A stretch of 64,000 nucleotides of DNA, taken from contig NZ_PRDL01000001.1 of NCBI RefSeq assembly GCF_015182315.1, forward strand, positions 3,658,001 to 3,722,000, in the 5' to 3' direction. Both the position numbers and the translations under genes were made by a program. A model generated the notes under the pieces. The model did no database searches and was not told the DNA's origin. It saw only the letters and a program-made list of their open reading frames with translations. The DNA comes from Cellvibrio polysaccharolyticus (GTDB lineage: Bacteria > Pseudomonadota > Gammaproteobacteria > Pseudomonadales > Cellvibrionaceae). Positions 42,408-51,295 of the stretch are shown one piece after another (position 1 is the stretch's first letter; the number at the start of each line of letters is the position of its first letter).

Positions 42408-42842
42408 TTATTCCTCGATTTTCCCGCCAGCGGCTTCAATCGCAGCTCTGGCACCCTTGGTTACTGCAAGGCCTTTCACAGTAACAGCTTGCTTCAACTC
42501 GCCAGACGCAAAAATTCTTGCGCGCTTGACGTTAACACCGATGACATCAGCTTGCTTCAGAGTTTCCAGGTCGATTACACCACCTTCTACTGCGTTCAAT
42601 TCGGAAAGACGAATTTTTGCAGTAACGCGGCCAATGCGAGAAGAGAAACCATACTTGGGCAGACGGATCTGCAAAGGCATTTGACCGCCTTCGAAACCAG
42701 GTCTTACCGAGCCACCAGAGCGGGATTTCAAACCCTTGTGACCACGACCTGCGGTTTTACCCAATCCGCTACCGATACCACGGCCTACACGCTTCTTCTC
42801 ACGTACGCGACCGGGTGCAGGACTTAGCGTATTCAGACGCAT
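42408..42842 (-). CDS. rplO: 50S ribosomal protein L15
   Basis: A 144-residue L15, matching E. coli length. It starts MRLNTLSPAPG followed by the glycine- and basic-rich GRGIGSGLGKTAGRGHKG, the rRNA-binding extension. The ATG at 42842 is used; the GTG at 42851 lies inside rpmD. The rpmD stop overlaps or abuts it, so the pair is likely coupled. Confidence 0.97.
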   Translation of the reverse strand: MRLNTLSPAPGRVREKKRVGRGIGSGLGKTAGRGHKGLKSRSGGSVRPGFEGGQMPLQIRLPKYGFSSRIGRVTAKIRLSELNAVEGGVIDLETLKQADVIGVNVKRARIFASGELKQAVTVKGLAVTKGARAAIEAAGGKIEE

Positions 42843-42843
42843 C

Positions 42844-43029
42844 TTATTCACCCTCTACCTTGACCAGATAGTTCACTAAATTAATCATGCCACGAACTGA
42901 CGGAGTATCTTCTACTTCGACAGTGTGACCGATACGGCGCAAGCCCAATCCGGCAACGCTGGCTTTATGGTTCTTCAACCGGCCTGCAGTGCTCTTGATC
43001 TGAGTCACTTTAATCATTTTCTTAGACAT
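42844..43029 (-). CDS. rpmD: 50S ribosomal protein L30
   Basis: A 61-residue L30 with KMIKVTQIKSTAGRLKNHKAS and LGLRRIGHTVEVEDTPSVRGM. It binds 5S/23S rRNA in the large subunit. It lies between rpsE and rplO, with the rplO start one base after its stop. Confidence 0.96.
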   Translation of the reverse strand: MSKKMIKVTQIKSTAGRLKNHKASVAGLGLRRIGHTVEVEDTPSVRGMINLVNYLVKVEGE

Positions 43030-43063
43030 GGTCGTATTCCGTCATAAGTAATCGGCAGGCCGA

Positions 43064-43573
43064 TCAGTTAAGAATGTCTTCTACTGATTTACCGCGCTTT
43101 GCAGCAACAGCTTCCGGAGAAGTCATTGATTTCAGTGCGTTAAAAGTAGCGCGTACAACGTTTACCGGGTTGGTAGAACCGTAGCACTTGGACAATACGT
43201 TTTGAACGCCGGCAATTTCAAGAACCGCACGCATTGCACCACCGGCGATAACACCGGTACCCTGGGAAGCAGGCTGCATGTACACTTTGGAAGCGCCATG
43301 TGCACCTTTGGTCGGGTACTGCAGGGTGTCACCATTCAATTCAACGGTGATCATGTTGCGACGAGCGGCTTCCATTGCTTTCTGGATCGCAGCAGGCACT
43401 TCACGCGCCTTGCCACGGCCAAAGCCGACTTTACCGTTACCGTCACCAACAACAGTCAGTGCGGTAAAAGCAAAGATACGACCACCTTTAACAGTTTTGG
43501 CAACACGATTTACTTGAACGAGTTTCTCTTGCAAGCCTTCGCTGTTGTCTTCATCTTTCTTGGAGTAAGCCAT
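43064..43573 (-). CDS. rpsE: 30S ribosomal protein S5
   Basis: A 169-residue S5 of the decoding fidelity centre (with S4). It has LVQVNRVAKTVKGGRIF, followed by GDGNGKVGFGRGKAREVPAAI, the double-stranded-RNA-binding S5 domain, and the C-terminal GTGVIAGGAMRAVLE. No change at the known spectinomycin region is obvious (VKGGRIF is standard). Confidence 0.97.
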   Translation of the reverse strand: MAYSKKDEDNSEGLQEKLVQVNRVAKTVKGGRIFAFTALTVVGDGNGKVGFGRGKAREVPAAIQKAMEAARRNMITVELNGDTLQYPTKGAHGASKVYMQPASQGTGVIAGGAMRAVLEIAGVQNVLSKCYGSTNPVNVVRATFNALKSMTSPEAVAAKRGKSVEDILN

Positions 43574-43583
43574 ATCTTAACCT

Positions 43584-43934
43584 TTAGAATTCCAGTCCAC
43601 CTTCACGCGCAGCATCGGCCAGAGCTTTAACACGACCGTGGTATTTGAAACCACTACGGTCAAACGCAACCTGGGTAACGCCGGCAGCTTTGGCTCGCTC
43701 TGCGATCAGAGCACCTACTGCTTTTGCGGCATCAGCATTACCTGTTTTACCACTACGCAGATCTTTATCAAGAGTAGAGGCGCTTGCTACGACTCTTGAA
43801 CCATCCTCTGAAATAACTTGTGCATAGATGTGACGCGGTGTGCGGTGAATCGACAAACGTGTAACGTTCAGTTCACGAATCTTTGCACGGGCACGGCGCG
43901 CACGGCGAAGACGAGATAACTTCTTATCGCTCAT
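43584..43934 (-). CDS. rplR: 50S ribosomal protein L18
   Basis: A 116-residue 5S rRNA-binding protein. It has RLSIHRTPRHIYAQVI, SEDGSRVVASASTLDK, and FDRSGFKYHGRVKALADAAREGGLEF at the C-terminus. It lies 10 bases before rpsE in the spc operon. Confidence 0.97.
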   Translation of the reverse strand: MSDKKLSRLRRARRARAKIRELNVTRLSIHRTPRHIYAQVISEDGSRVVASASTLDKDLRSGKTGNADAAKAVGALIAERAKAAGVTQVAFDRSGFKYHGRVKALADAAREGGLEF

Positions 43935-43945
43935 AACCTTGGCCC

Positions 43946-44479
43946 TTACTTCTTCTTGGCTTCTTTACGCAGTACTGTTTCATCCGAGTAGCGGATACCT
44001 TTGCCTTTGTACGGCTCTGGCTCGCGGAATGCACGGATTTCAGAAGCAACCTGACCAAGCAATTGCTTGTCAGCGCTCTTCAGTACAATTTCAGTCTGGC
44101 TGGGGGTCTCTACGGTAACGCCAGCAGGAACTTTGTAGTTCACCGCGTTAGAAAAACCAACAGACAGGTTTACAGTGTTGCCTTCTGCTTTAGCACGGTA
44201 ACCCACGCCTACCAGTGTCAGTTTTCTTTCGAAACCCTGATTTACACCGATAACCATGTTATTTACCAGAGCACGGGTAGTACCCGCTAATGCATCAGAC
44301 TGCTTGGCGCCATCGCGAGGAGCGAAGGTCAGGACATTGCTGTCCTGCTTCACTTCAACGCTGGGATGGATTTCGAGCGCCAATGTACCTTTGCCGCCTT
44401 TAATAGACAGTGATTGCCCGTTCAGGGTAACACTGACTGCAGCAGGTACTTCAACCGGACTTTTTGCAACTCGTGACAT
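43946..44479 (-). CDS. rplF: 50S ribosomal protein L6
   Basis: A 177-residue L6, equal to E. coli, made of two similar halves. It starts MSRVAKSPVEVPAAVSV; conserved LTLVGVGYRAKAEG and the C-terminal EPYKGKGIRYSDE are present. The ATG at 44479 is used; the longer frame to 44545 runs into rpsH and is not family-like. It lies near the sarcin-ricin loop in the large subunit. Confidence 0.96.
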   Translation of the reverse strand: MSRVAKSPVEVPAAVSVTLNGQSLSIKGGKGTLALEIHPSVEVKQDSNVLTFAPRDGAKQSDALAGTTRALVNNMVIGVNQGFERKLTLVGVGYRAKAEGNTVNLSVGFSNAVNYKVPAGVTVETPSQTEIVLKSADKQLLGQVASEIRAFREPEPYKGKGIRYSDETVLRKEAKKK

Positions 44480-44492
44480 GACGATTTCCCAA

Positions 44493-44885
44493 TTAGAATA
44501 CTGTGCAGAGGACTTCACCGCCCACGCCAGCAGCGCGAGCAGCACGATCAGTCATAACACCTTTACTGGTTGAAACGATCGCGATACCCAAACCACCGCG
44601 AACGCTTGGCAACCCGGCTTTCCCGGCATAATTACGCAGGCCAGGACGGCTCACACGGTCAAGCTCGGCGATTACTGCCTTGCCTTCAAAATATTTCAAG
44701 TCAACAGTCAGTTCCTGCTTAGCAGCTTCGCTAACGGAAAAACCATTGATGTAACCCTCGTCAGAGAGTACTTTTGCCACACTGATCTTCAATTTTGAAG
44801 ATGGCATGGTCACAGAAGTCTTGCCCACCATTTGCGCGTTGCGAATGCGGGTCAGCATATCTGCTAACGGATCTTGCATGCTCAT
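44493..44885 (-). CDS. rpsH: 30S ribosomal protein S8
   Basis: A 130-residue central-domain rRNA-binding protein. It has MQDPLADMLTRIRNAQ at the start and GLGIAIVSTSKGVMTDRAAR, then GGEVLCTVF at the end, the canonical S8 C-terminus. In E. coli S8 represses the spc operon at the rplE leader; that control is expected but not visible here. Confidence 0.97.
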   Translation of the reverse strand: MSMQDPLADMLTRIRNAQMVGKTSVTMPSSKLKISVAKVLSDEGYINGFSVSEAAKQELTVDLKYFEGKAVIAELDRVSRPGLRNYAGKAGLPSVRGGLGIAIVSTSKGVMTDRAARAAGVGGEVLCTVF

Positions 44886-44916
44886 CAGATTTTGCTCCTA
44901 AAATTAAGCCGTTGGC

Positions 44917-45222
44917 TTACCAACTGGCTTTAACCAGACCCGGCACATCACCGCGCATGGCCGCTTCACGCAATTTATGACGGCACAAGCCGAATTTGCG
45001 GTAAACGCCATGAGGACGGCCGGTTACACGGCAACGGTTACGCTGACGTGAAGGGCTGGCATCACGAGGCATCTTTTGCAATTTGATTTGCGCTTCCCAC
45101 ACCTGCTCTTCAGTAGACGAAGGACTCACGATAATTGCTTTCAACTCGTCGCGCTTGGCGGCGAACTTGTTAGCGGTTTCTGCACGCTTGACTTCACGTG
45201 CAATCATCGATTTCTTAGCCAT
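44917..45222 (-). CDS. rpsN: 30S ribosomal protein S14 (zinc-free form)
   Basis: A 101-residue long-form S14 without a CxxC zinc motif. It starts MAKKSMIAREVKR and ends with RCRVTGRPHGVYRKFGLCRHKLRE and PGLVKASW. Located in the 30S head near the 3' domain of 16S rRNA, it is the third gene of the rplE-rpsN-rpsH stretch. Confidence 0.97.
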   Translation of the reverse strand: MAKKSMIAREVKRAETANKFAAKRDELKAIIVSPSSTEEQVWEAQIKLQKMPRDASPSRQRNRCRVTGRPHGVYRKFGLCRHKLREAAMRGDVPGLVKASW

Positions 45223-45232
45223 AACGTTACCT

Positions 45233-45772
45233 TTAGCCTTTGAACGGGAAGTTGAACGCTTTTAACAGCGCACGACCTTCTTCGTCTGTTCGAGCTGTGG
45301 TTGTGATACAAATATCCAAACCACGCAGTTTGTCGACTTTATCGTAATCAATCTCAGGGAAGATGATTTGTTCAGTCACGCCCATGGAGAAATTACCACG
45401 ACCATCAAACTGCTTCGGGCTGATACCGCGGAAGTCACGAATACGTGGGATGGCTACAGCAATCAGGCGATCCAGGAACTCATACATCCGATCACTACGC
45501 AGAGTTACTTTGCAACCGATTGGCCAGCCGTCACGAATTTTAAAACCCGCAATAGATTTGCGAGCATTTGTGACAACGACTTTCTGACCGGAAATTTTAA
45601 CCAGGTCATTAACCGCGTTCTCAAGCACTTTCTTGTCACCAACAGCTTCACCTACACCCATGTTCAGGGTAATTTTGGTGATGCGTGGCACTTCCATAAC
45701 GTTTGCCAGACCGAGCTCTTCTACCAGCTTGGGGGCAAGTTCTTTTTTGTACAGTTCTTTTAGCCTAGCCAT
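45233..45772 (-). CDS. rplE: 50S ribosomal protein L5
   Basis: A 179-residue 5S rRNA-binding protein. It has ITLNMGVGEAVGDKK, KVTLRSDRMYEFLDRL, and RDFRGISPKQFDGRGNF. It contacts the P-site tRNA and the 30S head. It lies 6 bases after rplX and 10 bases before rpsN. Confidence 0.97.
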   Translation of the reverse strand: MARLKELYKKELAPKLVEELGLANVMEVPRITKITLNMGVGEAVGDKKVLENAVNDLVKISGQKVVVTNARKSIAGFKIRDGWPIGCKVTLRSDRMYEFLDRLIAVAIPRIRDFRGISPKQFDGRGNFSMGVTEQIIFPEIDYDKVDKLRGLDICITTTARTDEEGRALLKAFNFPFKG

Positions 45773-45778
45773 GTTTCA

Positions 45779-46096
45779 TTACGCCCCTACGGCTTCGCCA
45801 TTGGATTTGAAAACACGAACTTTGTCGCCATTTTCAAGGACCTTGAAGCCAACACGATCAGCTTTCTGAGTTGCACTGTTGTAGATGGCAACATTGGAAG
45901 CATGAATTGAGGCTTCTTTTTCAACAATTCCACCAGCCACGCCCAGTTGCGGGTTTGGCTTTTGGTGTTTTTTGATGATGTTAACACCGGATACGATCAG
46001 GCGATCTTCGGCCAAAACGCGAACTACTTTACCACGTTTGCCCTTGTCGCGACCGGCGATAACAATCACTTCGTCATCACGTTTAATTTTACGCAT
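45779..46096 (-). CDS. rplX: 50S ribosomal protein L24
   Basis: A 105-residue assembly-initiator protein. It has a KOW motif near the N-terminus (DDEVIVIAGRDKGKRGKVVRV) and the conserved GVNIIKKHQKPN. It lies near the exit tunnel of the 50S subunit, between rplN and rplE. Confidence 0.97.
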   Translation of the reverse strand: MRKIKRDDEVIVIAGRDKGKRGKVVRVLAEDRLIVSGVNIIKKHQKPNPQLGVAGGIVEKEASIHASNVAIYNSATQKADRVGFKVLENGDKVRVFKSNGEAVGA

Positions 46097-46130
46097 TTGT
46101 CTGCCCTCGGTTCTCTGGTGAGGAAAGTGC

Positions 46131-46499
46131 TTAGAGCACTTCCGGAGCCAAAGAAATGATTTTCATAAATTTCTCGCCACGCAACTCACGAGTTACGGGT
46201 CCGAAAATACGGGTACCGATCGGAGCATCCTGGTTGTTCAGCAGTACGGCAGCATTATCGTCAAACTTGATTAATGAACCGTCTTGGCGACGCACACCTT
46301 TTTTGGTGCGCACGACAACTGCTTTCATTACCTGGCCTTTTTTCACCTTACCGCGAGGAATTGCTTCCTTTACGGTTACTTTGATGATGTCGCCCACTGC
46401 GGCATAGCGACGGTGGGAACCGCCAAGAACCTTGATGCACATGACACGGCGAGCACCGCTATTGTCAGCAACATCTAAGTAGCTTTCTGTTTGAATCAT
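46131..46499 (-). CDS. rplN: 50S ribosomal protein L14
   Basis: A 122-residue L14 with IQTESYLDVADNSGARRVMC, the RGKVKKGQVMKAVVVRTK segment, and GTRIFGPVTRELR. It forms part of bridge B8 to the 30S subunit. It opens the spc-type stretch, with no long gap from rpsQ (36 bases), so S10 and spc genes may be transcribed together. Confidence 0.97.
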   Translation of the reverse strand: MIQTESYLDVADNSGARRVMCIKVLGGSHRRYAAVGDIIKVTVKEAIPRGKVKKGQVMKAVVVRTKKGVRRQDGSLIKFDDNAAVLLNNQDAPIGTRIFGPVTRELRGEKFMKIISLAPEVL

Positions 46500-46535
46500 C
46501 GTCCGTCTCCGAAACTTTAAGTCGCCAGGAGTCTA

Positions 46536-46802
46536 TCAGACTCCGGTGGCGCGCTCTTCAATATTAACCAAAGTCCAAGTCTTGGTTTTAGACAGAGGAC
46601 GAGACTCAGCAACTGTAACAACGTCACCAATTTTGCATTCGTTGTTTTCGTCGTGAGCTTTTACTTTGGACGATTTGGTAGTGTACTTACCATAAAGCGG
46701 GTGCTTTACACGGCGCTCAATCAGAACAGTGATGGTTTTATCCATCTTGTCGCTAACGACCTTACCGGTCAGTGCGCGAGCCAGTGTTGTTTCCTGGGTC
46801 AT
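46536..46802 (-). CDS. rpsQ: 30S ribosomal protein S17
   Basis: An 88-residue OB-fold protein that binds the 5' domain of 16S rRNA. It has LTGKVVSDKMDKTITVLIER and HPLYGKYTTKSSK, then ESRPLSKTKTWTLV. It lies 2 bases after rpmC. Confidence 0.97.
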   Translation of the reverse strand: MTQETTLARALTGKVVSDKMDKTITVLIERRVKHPLYGKYTTKSSKVKAHDENNECKIGDVVTVAESRPLSKTKTWTLVNIEERATGV

Positions 46803-46804
46803 CG

Positions 46805-46996
46805 TTAGTTACCTGCCTTTTGGTTGAGCACAGTCTTGATCCGAGCAATGTCTTTGCGAACTTGCGCAAGCAAGTGAGACTGAGCCAATTGACCGGTTGC
46901 AGCTTGCATACGCAGCTTGAACTGCTCTTTCAATTGGTCCAGAAGTGCGCCATTCAGCTCTTCGACGGACTTTTCGCGGAGTTCTGAAGCTTTCAT
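46805..46996 (-). CDS. rpmC: 50S ribosomal protein L29
   Basis: A 63-residue two-helix protein at the exit tunnel near the trigger-factor site: MKASELREKSVEELN, LLDQLKEQFKLRMQ, and ARIKTVLNQKAGN. The ATG at 46996 shares its first base with the rplP stop (TGATG), an arrangement that couples translation. Confidence 0.95.
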   Translation of the reverse strand: MKASELREKSVEELNGALLDQLKEQFKLRMQAATGQLAQSHLLAQVRKDIARIKTVLNQKAGN

Positions 46997-47409
46997 CACA
47001 TCACCGAACGTTTAACAAAGGTTGTTGTAACAGGCAATTTCGCCGCTGCGAGAGAGAATGCTTCACGAGCCAACTCTTCGCTCACACCGTCCATTTCATA
47101 AAGAACTTTGCCCGGACGAATTTGCGCTACCCAGTATTCCACGTTACCTTTACCTTTACCCTGACGAACTTCCAGAGGCTTTTCGGTAATCGGCTTGTCC
47201 GGGAACACACGGATCCAGATTTTACCGCCACGCTTAACGTGACGAGTCATCGCACGACGTGCTGCTTCGATCTGACGAGCAGTAATGCGACCGCGACCAG
47301 TTGCTTTCAAGCCAAAATCACCAAAGCTAACTTTGGAGCCACGCTGGGCCAGACCGCGGTTGCGGCCCTTCATTTGCTTGCGAAACTTTGTACGCTTAGG
47401 TTGTAACAT
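46996..47409 (-). CDS. rplP: 50S ribosomal protein L16
   Basis: A 137-residue L16 near the A-site tRNA elbow. It begins MLQPKRTKFRKQMKGRNRGLA; GRITARQIEAARRAMTRHVK and IRVFPDKPITEKP are conserved, including the arginine that receives hydroxylation in E. coli. Coupled with rpmC at its 3' end. Confidence 0.97.
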   Translation of the reverse strand: MLQPKRTKFRKQMKGRNRGLAQRGSKVSFGDFGLKATGRGRITARQIEAARRAMTRHVKRGGKIWIRVFPDKPITEKPLEVRQGKGKGNVEYWVAQIRPGKVLYEMDGVSEELAREAFSLAAAKLPVTTTFVKRSVM

Positions 47410-47421
47410 TATGCGTACTCC

Positions 47422-48102
47422 TTACTTGGATTTTGCAGGTTTTTTCTTGGATGCAGCTTCGGTTTCTACTACGTCACCGATAACTTCACCTTTGAAAATC
47501 CATACTTTTACACCGATGATGCCGTAGGTGGTGCTGGCTTCTGCAGTTGCATAATCAATATCTGCACGCAGAGTATGCAAAGGTACGCGACCTTCACGAT
47601 ACCACTCACTACGAGCGATCTCGGCACCACCCAAGCGGCCACCCACCTGGATTTTGATACCTTCAGCGCCCTGACGCATGGCGTTTTGTACCGCGCGCTT
47701 CATAGCACGACGGAACATTACACGACGCTCAAGTTGCTGGGCTACGCTTTGCGCTACCAATACTGCGTCCAGATCCGGCTTGCGAATCTCTTCAATATTG
47801 ATGTGCACTGGCACGCCCATTTGCTTGCTGATGTCAGCACGCAATTTATCAACATCTTCACCTTTCTTACCGATCACGATACCCGGACGGGCAGTGTGAA
47901 TGGTAATGCGAGCAGTGTTGGCCGGACGCTCGATATCTACGCGGCTAACAGAGGCACTCGCCAGTTTTTTCTGAATGTACGAACGCACTTTCAGATCGAT
48001 GTTCAGTTTGTCTGCGTAATCAGTACCATCGGCATACCATACAGAAGTATGCTTTTTGACGATTCCCAGACGAATACCGTTCGGATGTACTTTCTGACCC
48101 AT
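47422..48102 (-). CDS. rpsC: 30S ribosomal protein S3
   Basis: A 226-residue S3 at the mRNA entry site. It contains a KH domain (about 38-107, with RPGIVIGKKGEDVDKLR) and the C-terminal domain starting ISGRLGG-like QVGGRLGGAEIARSEW. Together with S4 and S5 it forms the helicase-like mRNA entry. It lies between rplV and rplP. Confidence 0.97.
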   Translation of the reverse strand: MGQKVHPNGIRLGIVKKHTSVWYADGTDYADKLNIDLKVRSYIQKKLASASVSRVDIERPANTARITIHTARPGIVIGKKGEDVDKLRADISKQMGVPVHINIEEIRKPDLDAVLVAQSVAQQLERRVMFRRAMKRAVQNAMRQGAEGIKIQVGGRLGGAEIARSEWYREGRVPLHTLRADIDYATAEASTTYGIIGVKVWIFKGEVIGDVVETEAASKKKPAKSK

Positions 48103-48115
48103 AACGCCTGCTCTC

Positions 48116-48448
48116 TTACTTGTCGGCTACTTTAACGGTGATGTGACAAGTGCGTTTGACAATGCGGTCGGCACGGCCCTTGGCGCGCGGTCTGATGCGC
48201 TTCAAGCTGGTACCTTCATCCACAAAAATTGTCGACACTTTCAATTCGTCAACATCAGCGCCTTCGTTATGCTCTGCGTTTGCAATTGCAGATTCGAGCA
48301 CTTTCTTGATAATTTCTGCGCCTTTCTTGTTGCTGAAAGCAAGAACATCAAGAGCGTCTTCAACGCCTTTACCGCGAATTTGATCTGCTACCAAACGCGC
48401 TTTTTGCGCCGACAGACGAGCACCGCTTAACTTTGCTGCTACTTCCAT
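48116..48448 (-). CDS. rplV: 50S ribosomal protein L22
   Basis: A 110-residue L22. The C-terminal hairpin SLKRIRPRAKGRADRIVKR lines the exit tunnel, and the helical part (SAQKARLVADQIRGK) lies on the subunit surface. The hairpin carries no deletion of the kind that gives macrolide resistance. Confidence 0.97.
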   Translation of the reverse strand: MEVAAKLSGARLSAQKARLVADQIRGKGVEDALDVLAFSNKKGAEIIKKVLESAIANAEHNEGADVDELKVSTIFVDEGTSLKRIRPRAKGRADRIVKRTCHITVKVADK

Positions 48449-48460
48449 CGTATACCTCGA

Positions 48461-48739
48461 TTAGCGCTTTTTAGCTTTTTTGTCGGCAGCGTGACCACGG
48501 TAAGTACGTGTTGCTGCAAACTCGCCAAGTTTATGACCAACCATTTCTTCGTTGACCAGGACCGGTACGTGCTGACGCCCGTTGTGAACAGCCAGAGTCA
48601 AACCAACCATTTCCGGCATAATCATTGAACGACGTGACCAGGTTTTGATCGGACGACGATCATTACTCTCGATCGCCGCTTCGACCTTCTTAATCAGGTG
48701 AAGATCGATAAAAGGACCTTTTTTCAGTGAACGTGGCAC
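48461..48739 (-). CDS. rpsS: 30S ribosomal protein S19
   Basis: A 92-residue S19 of the 30S head, with PRSLKKGPFIDLHL, KTWSRRSMIMPEMVGLTLAV and the C-terminal GHKLGEFAATRTYRGHAADK. It lies between rplB and rplV. Confidence 0.97.
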   Translation of the reverse strand: MPRSLKKGPFIDLHLIKKVEAAIESNDRRPIKTWSRRSMIMPEMVGLTLAVHNGRQHVPVLVNEEMVGHKLGEFAATRTYRGHAADKKAKKR

Positions 48740-48778
48740 TGTTGCTTCCTCTACTCAGCTCAGATGTTATATCGACGC

Positions 48779-49606
48779 TTATTTCTTGTCGCGACGACGA
48801 ACGATCATCTTATCGGTGCGCTTGTTTTTGCGCGTTTTGTAACCCTTGGTCGGGATACCCCATGGAGATACAGGGTGACGACCACCAGAGGTACGCCCTT
48901 CACCACCACCGTGCGGGTGATCTACCGGGTTCATCGCAACACCGCGCACTGTCGGACGCACACCGAGCCAACGTTTGGCACCAGCCTTACCGAGAGAACG
49001 AAGATTATGCTCACTGTTGGATACTTCACCCAAAGTTGCACGACAATCAGTCAACACTTTACGCATTTCACCACTGCGCAAGCGCAGAGTTGCGTAAGCG
49101 CCATCACGCGCAACCAATTGAGCAGATGCACCGGCAGAACGTGCAACTTGCGCACCTTTACCTGGCTTGAGCTCAATACAATGAATCACGCTACCGAGCG
49201 GGATATTACGCAGAGGCAAGCTGTTACCAACTTTAATACCTGCGGTATTACCTGATTCAATTTTATCGCCGGCATTCAGACCTTTTGGAGCGATAATGTA
49301 ACGACGCTCACCATCGGCATAAACAACCAAAGCAATATTGGCAGTACGGTTAGGGTCATATTCCAGACGCTCTACAGTCGCCGGGATACCATCTTTGTTA
49401 CGACGGAAATCAACCAGACGATAGTGTTGCTTGTGACCACCACCAACATGACGGGTAGTGATACGACCAGTATTATTACGCCCACCGGACTTGGATTTTT
49501 TCTCCAGCAAAGGAGCATAAGGTGCACCCTTGTGAAGACCTTCGCTCACGACGCGAACAACAAAGCGGCGGCCTGGCGAGGTTGGTTTACTTTTTACAAT
49601 AGGCAT
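48779..49606 (-). CDS. rplB: 50S ribosomal protein L2
   Basis: A 275-residue core protein of the peptidyl-transferase region. It has the HKQHYRLVDFRRNKDGIP segment and the universally conserved loop GVAMNPVDHPHGGGEG, whose histidine lies close to the catalytic centre. It is the fifth gene of the S10 operon. Confidence 0.98.
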   Translation of the reverse strand: MPIVKSKPTSPGRRFVVRVVSEGLHKGAPYAPLLEKKSKSGGRNNTGRITTRHVGGGHKQHYRLVDFRRNKDGIPATVERLEYDPNRTANIALVVYADGERRYIIAPKGLNAGDKIESGNTAGIKVGNSLPLRNIPLGSVIHCIELKPGKGAQVARSAGASAQLVARDGAYATLRLRSGEMRKVLTDCRATLGEVSNSEHNLRSLGKAGAKRWLGVRPTVRGVAMNPVDHPHGGGEGRTSGGRHPVSPWGIPTKGYKTRKNKRTDKMIVRRRDKK

Positions 49607-49619
49607 TGCAACAATCCTC

Positions 49620-49916
49620 TTACTCAGCTACCGCAAAGTCGATGTCCTGACCTTGCTCAAGACGTACATAAGCTTTTTTCCAGTCGCTTCTTCTGCCAAC
49701 ACCGTAGCGAGTACGTTTGGTTTTGCCCTTTACGTTCAAAACACGCACGCTTTCAACTTTAGCGTTAAACAAAGACTGAACAGCCGCTTTGATTTCAAGT
49801 TTGCTTGCATCAGCAAGAACCTTGAATACAACCTGGTTGCCTGACTCACCTGCCGCTGCAGATTTTTCAGAAACCACAGGACCTAACAACACTTTATAAA
49901 TGCGTTCTTGGTTCAT
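49620..49916 (-). CDS. rplW: 50S ribosomal protein L23
   Basis: A 98-residue L23 at the tunnel exit, the docking site for trigger factor and SRP. It has MNQERIYKVLLGPVVSEKS and the loop ESVRVLNVKGKTKRTRYG. Its start overlaps the rplD stop by four bases. Confidence 0.97.
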   Translation of the reverse strand: MNQERIYKVLLGPVVSEKSAAAGESGNQVVFKVLADASKLEIKAAVQSLFNAKVESVRVLNVKGKTKRTRYGVGRRSDWKKAYVRLEQGQDIDFAVAE

Positions 49917-50527
49917 CCCAGGATCTCCTCAAATTTTTTGAGTGCAGGAACGGTAACAACCACTTTCTCAAAACGGATAAGGCTGACCGGATCAACACCC
50001 TGAACGTCACGAACATCAACCTTGTGCAGGTTGCGTGAAGCGAGGAACAGGTTTTCACTCAATTCTTCAGTAACGATCAACGCTTCAGACAAATCGTATT
50101 GAGCCAGTTTCTGGATCAGTGATTTGGTTTTCGGCGCATCAACATCGAAACTCTCAACAACCAGCAGACGGTCCTGACGGTTCAGCTCGGACAAGATACA
50201 TTGCAGCGCAGCGCGATACATTTTCTTGTTCAGCTTCTGATCAAAACTACGTGGCTTGGCAGCGAAAGTAACACCACCGGAACGCCAGATCGGGCTACGG
50301 ATGGTACCGGCACGAGCACGGCCAGTACCTTTTTGACGCCATGGCTTTTTACCACCACCGGATACTTCAGCACGAGTCAACTGTGCTTTGGTACCTTGAC
50401 GTCCACCAGCCATATAAGCAACAACAGCCTGATGCACCAGATCCTGGTTAAACTCTCTTCCGAAAGCAACCTCGGATACGCTCAGCGTACTTTTGGCACC
50501 TTCAGGCGTAACAATATTTAATTCCAT
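49913..50527 (-). CDS. rplD: 50S ribosomal protein L4
   Basis: A 204-residue L4. The long loop (about residues 45-95) with QKGTGRARAGTIRSPIWRSGG reaches the exit tunnel and shows no macrolide-resistance change at the KGTGRAR site. In E. coli L4 also controls the S10 operon by attenuation; that leader function was not tested here. Confidence 0.97.
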   Translation of the reverse strand: MELNIVTPEGAKSTLSVSEVAFGREFNQDLVHQAVVAYMAGGRQGTKAQLTRAEVSGGGKKPWRQKGTGRARAGTIRSPIWRSGGVTFAAKPRSFDQKLNKKMYRAALQCILSELNRQDRLLVVESFDVDAPKTKSLIQKLAQYDLSEALIVTEELSENLFLASRNLHKVDVRDVQGVDPVSLIRFEKVVVTVPALKKFEEILG

Positions 50528-50547
50528 CGTCGATTCCCCTCGGATAC

Positions 50548-51192
50548 TTAAGCGTTGTTGCGCGCTTTAACAGCTGGACGCACAATCACATCGCCACCTG
50601 GAGCACCAGGAATAGCACCCTTGACCAAAAGCAGATTGCGTTCGACATCAACACGAACCACTTCAAGGTTTTGAACGGTTACGCGCTCAGCACCCATGTG
50701 GCCTGTCATTTTCTTGCCTTTGAAAACGCGACCCGGAGTTTGACACTGACCAATAGAACCTGGAACACGGTGAGAACGCGAGTTGCCGTGAGTGGCATCT
50801 TGCATGCTGAAGTTCCAACGTTTTACTGTACCAGCGAAACCTTTACCTTTGGAGGTACCGGTAACATCAATGATTTGACCAGCTTCGAAAGCAGCTACGG
50901 TGATTTCACCACCGACTTCGAAAGCGTCTTGAGAGTCGTTACGCAATTCCCACAGACCACGACCTGCTTCAGCATTTGCTTTGGCATAGTGACCGGCTTC
51001 GGATTTGGTAACACGGGAGGCGCGACGAGAACCTACAGCAACCTGCACAGCAGAGTAACCATCGGTTTCGACATTCTTGACCTGGGTGATGCGGTTAGGC
51101 TCAACCTCAATCACAGACACAGGAATGGAAATACCATCATCGGTAAATATACGAGTCATGCCGCTTTTGCGGCCGACAATACCAATCGTCAT
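50548..51192 (-). CDS. rplC: 50S ribosomal protein L3
   Basis: A 214-residue L3. It begins MTIGIVGRKSGMTRIFTDDG. The extension that reaches the peptidyl-transferase centre contains RWNFSMQDATHGNSRSHRVPG and PGRVFKGKKMTGHMG, including the glutamine methylated in E. coli (FSMQDATHGNS). It lies between rpsJ and rplD, with a 103-base gap after rpsJ. Confidence 0.97.
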   Translation of the reverse strand: MTIGIVGRKSGMTRIFTDDGISIPVSVIEVEPNRITQVKNVETDGYSAVQVAVGSRRASRVTKSEAGHYAKANAEAGRGLWELRNDSQDAFEVGGEITVAAFEAGQIIDVTGTSKGKGFAGTVKRWNFSMQDATHGNSRSHRVPGSIGQCQTPGRVFKGKKMTGHMGAERVTVQNLEVVRVDVERNLLLVKGAIPGAPGGDVIVRPAVKARNNA

Positions 51193-51295
51193 TGTACTAA
51201 CCTCTTAGTGTACGGGGCTTTTACCCGCTATGGCCGCCCATTTCAGAGCGTTACACACCCCTGAAGCCCAATGCCGCAGGGGTTTAAACATTTAC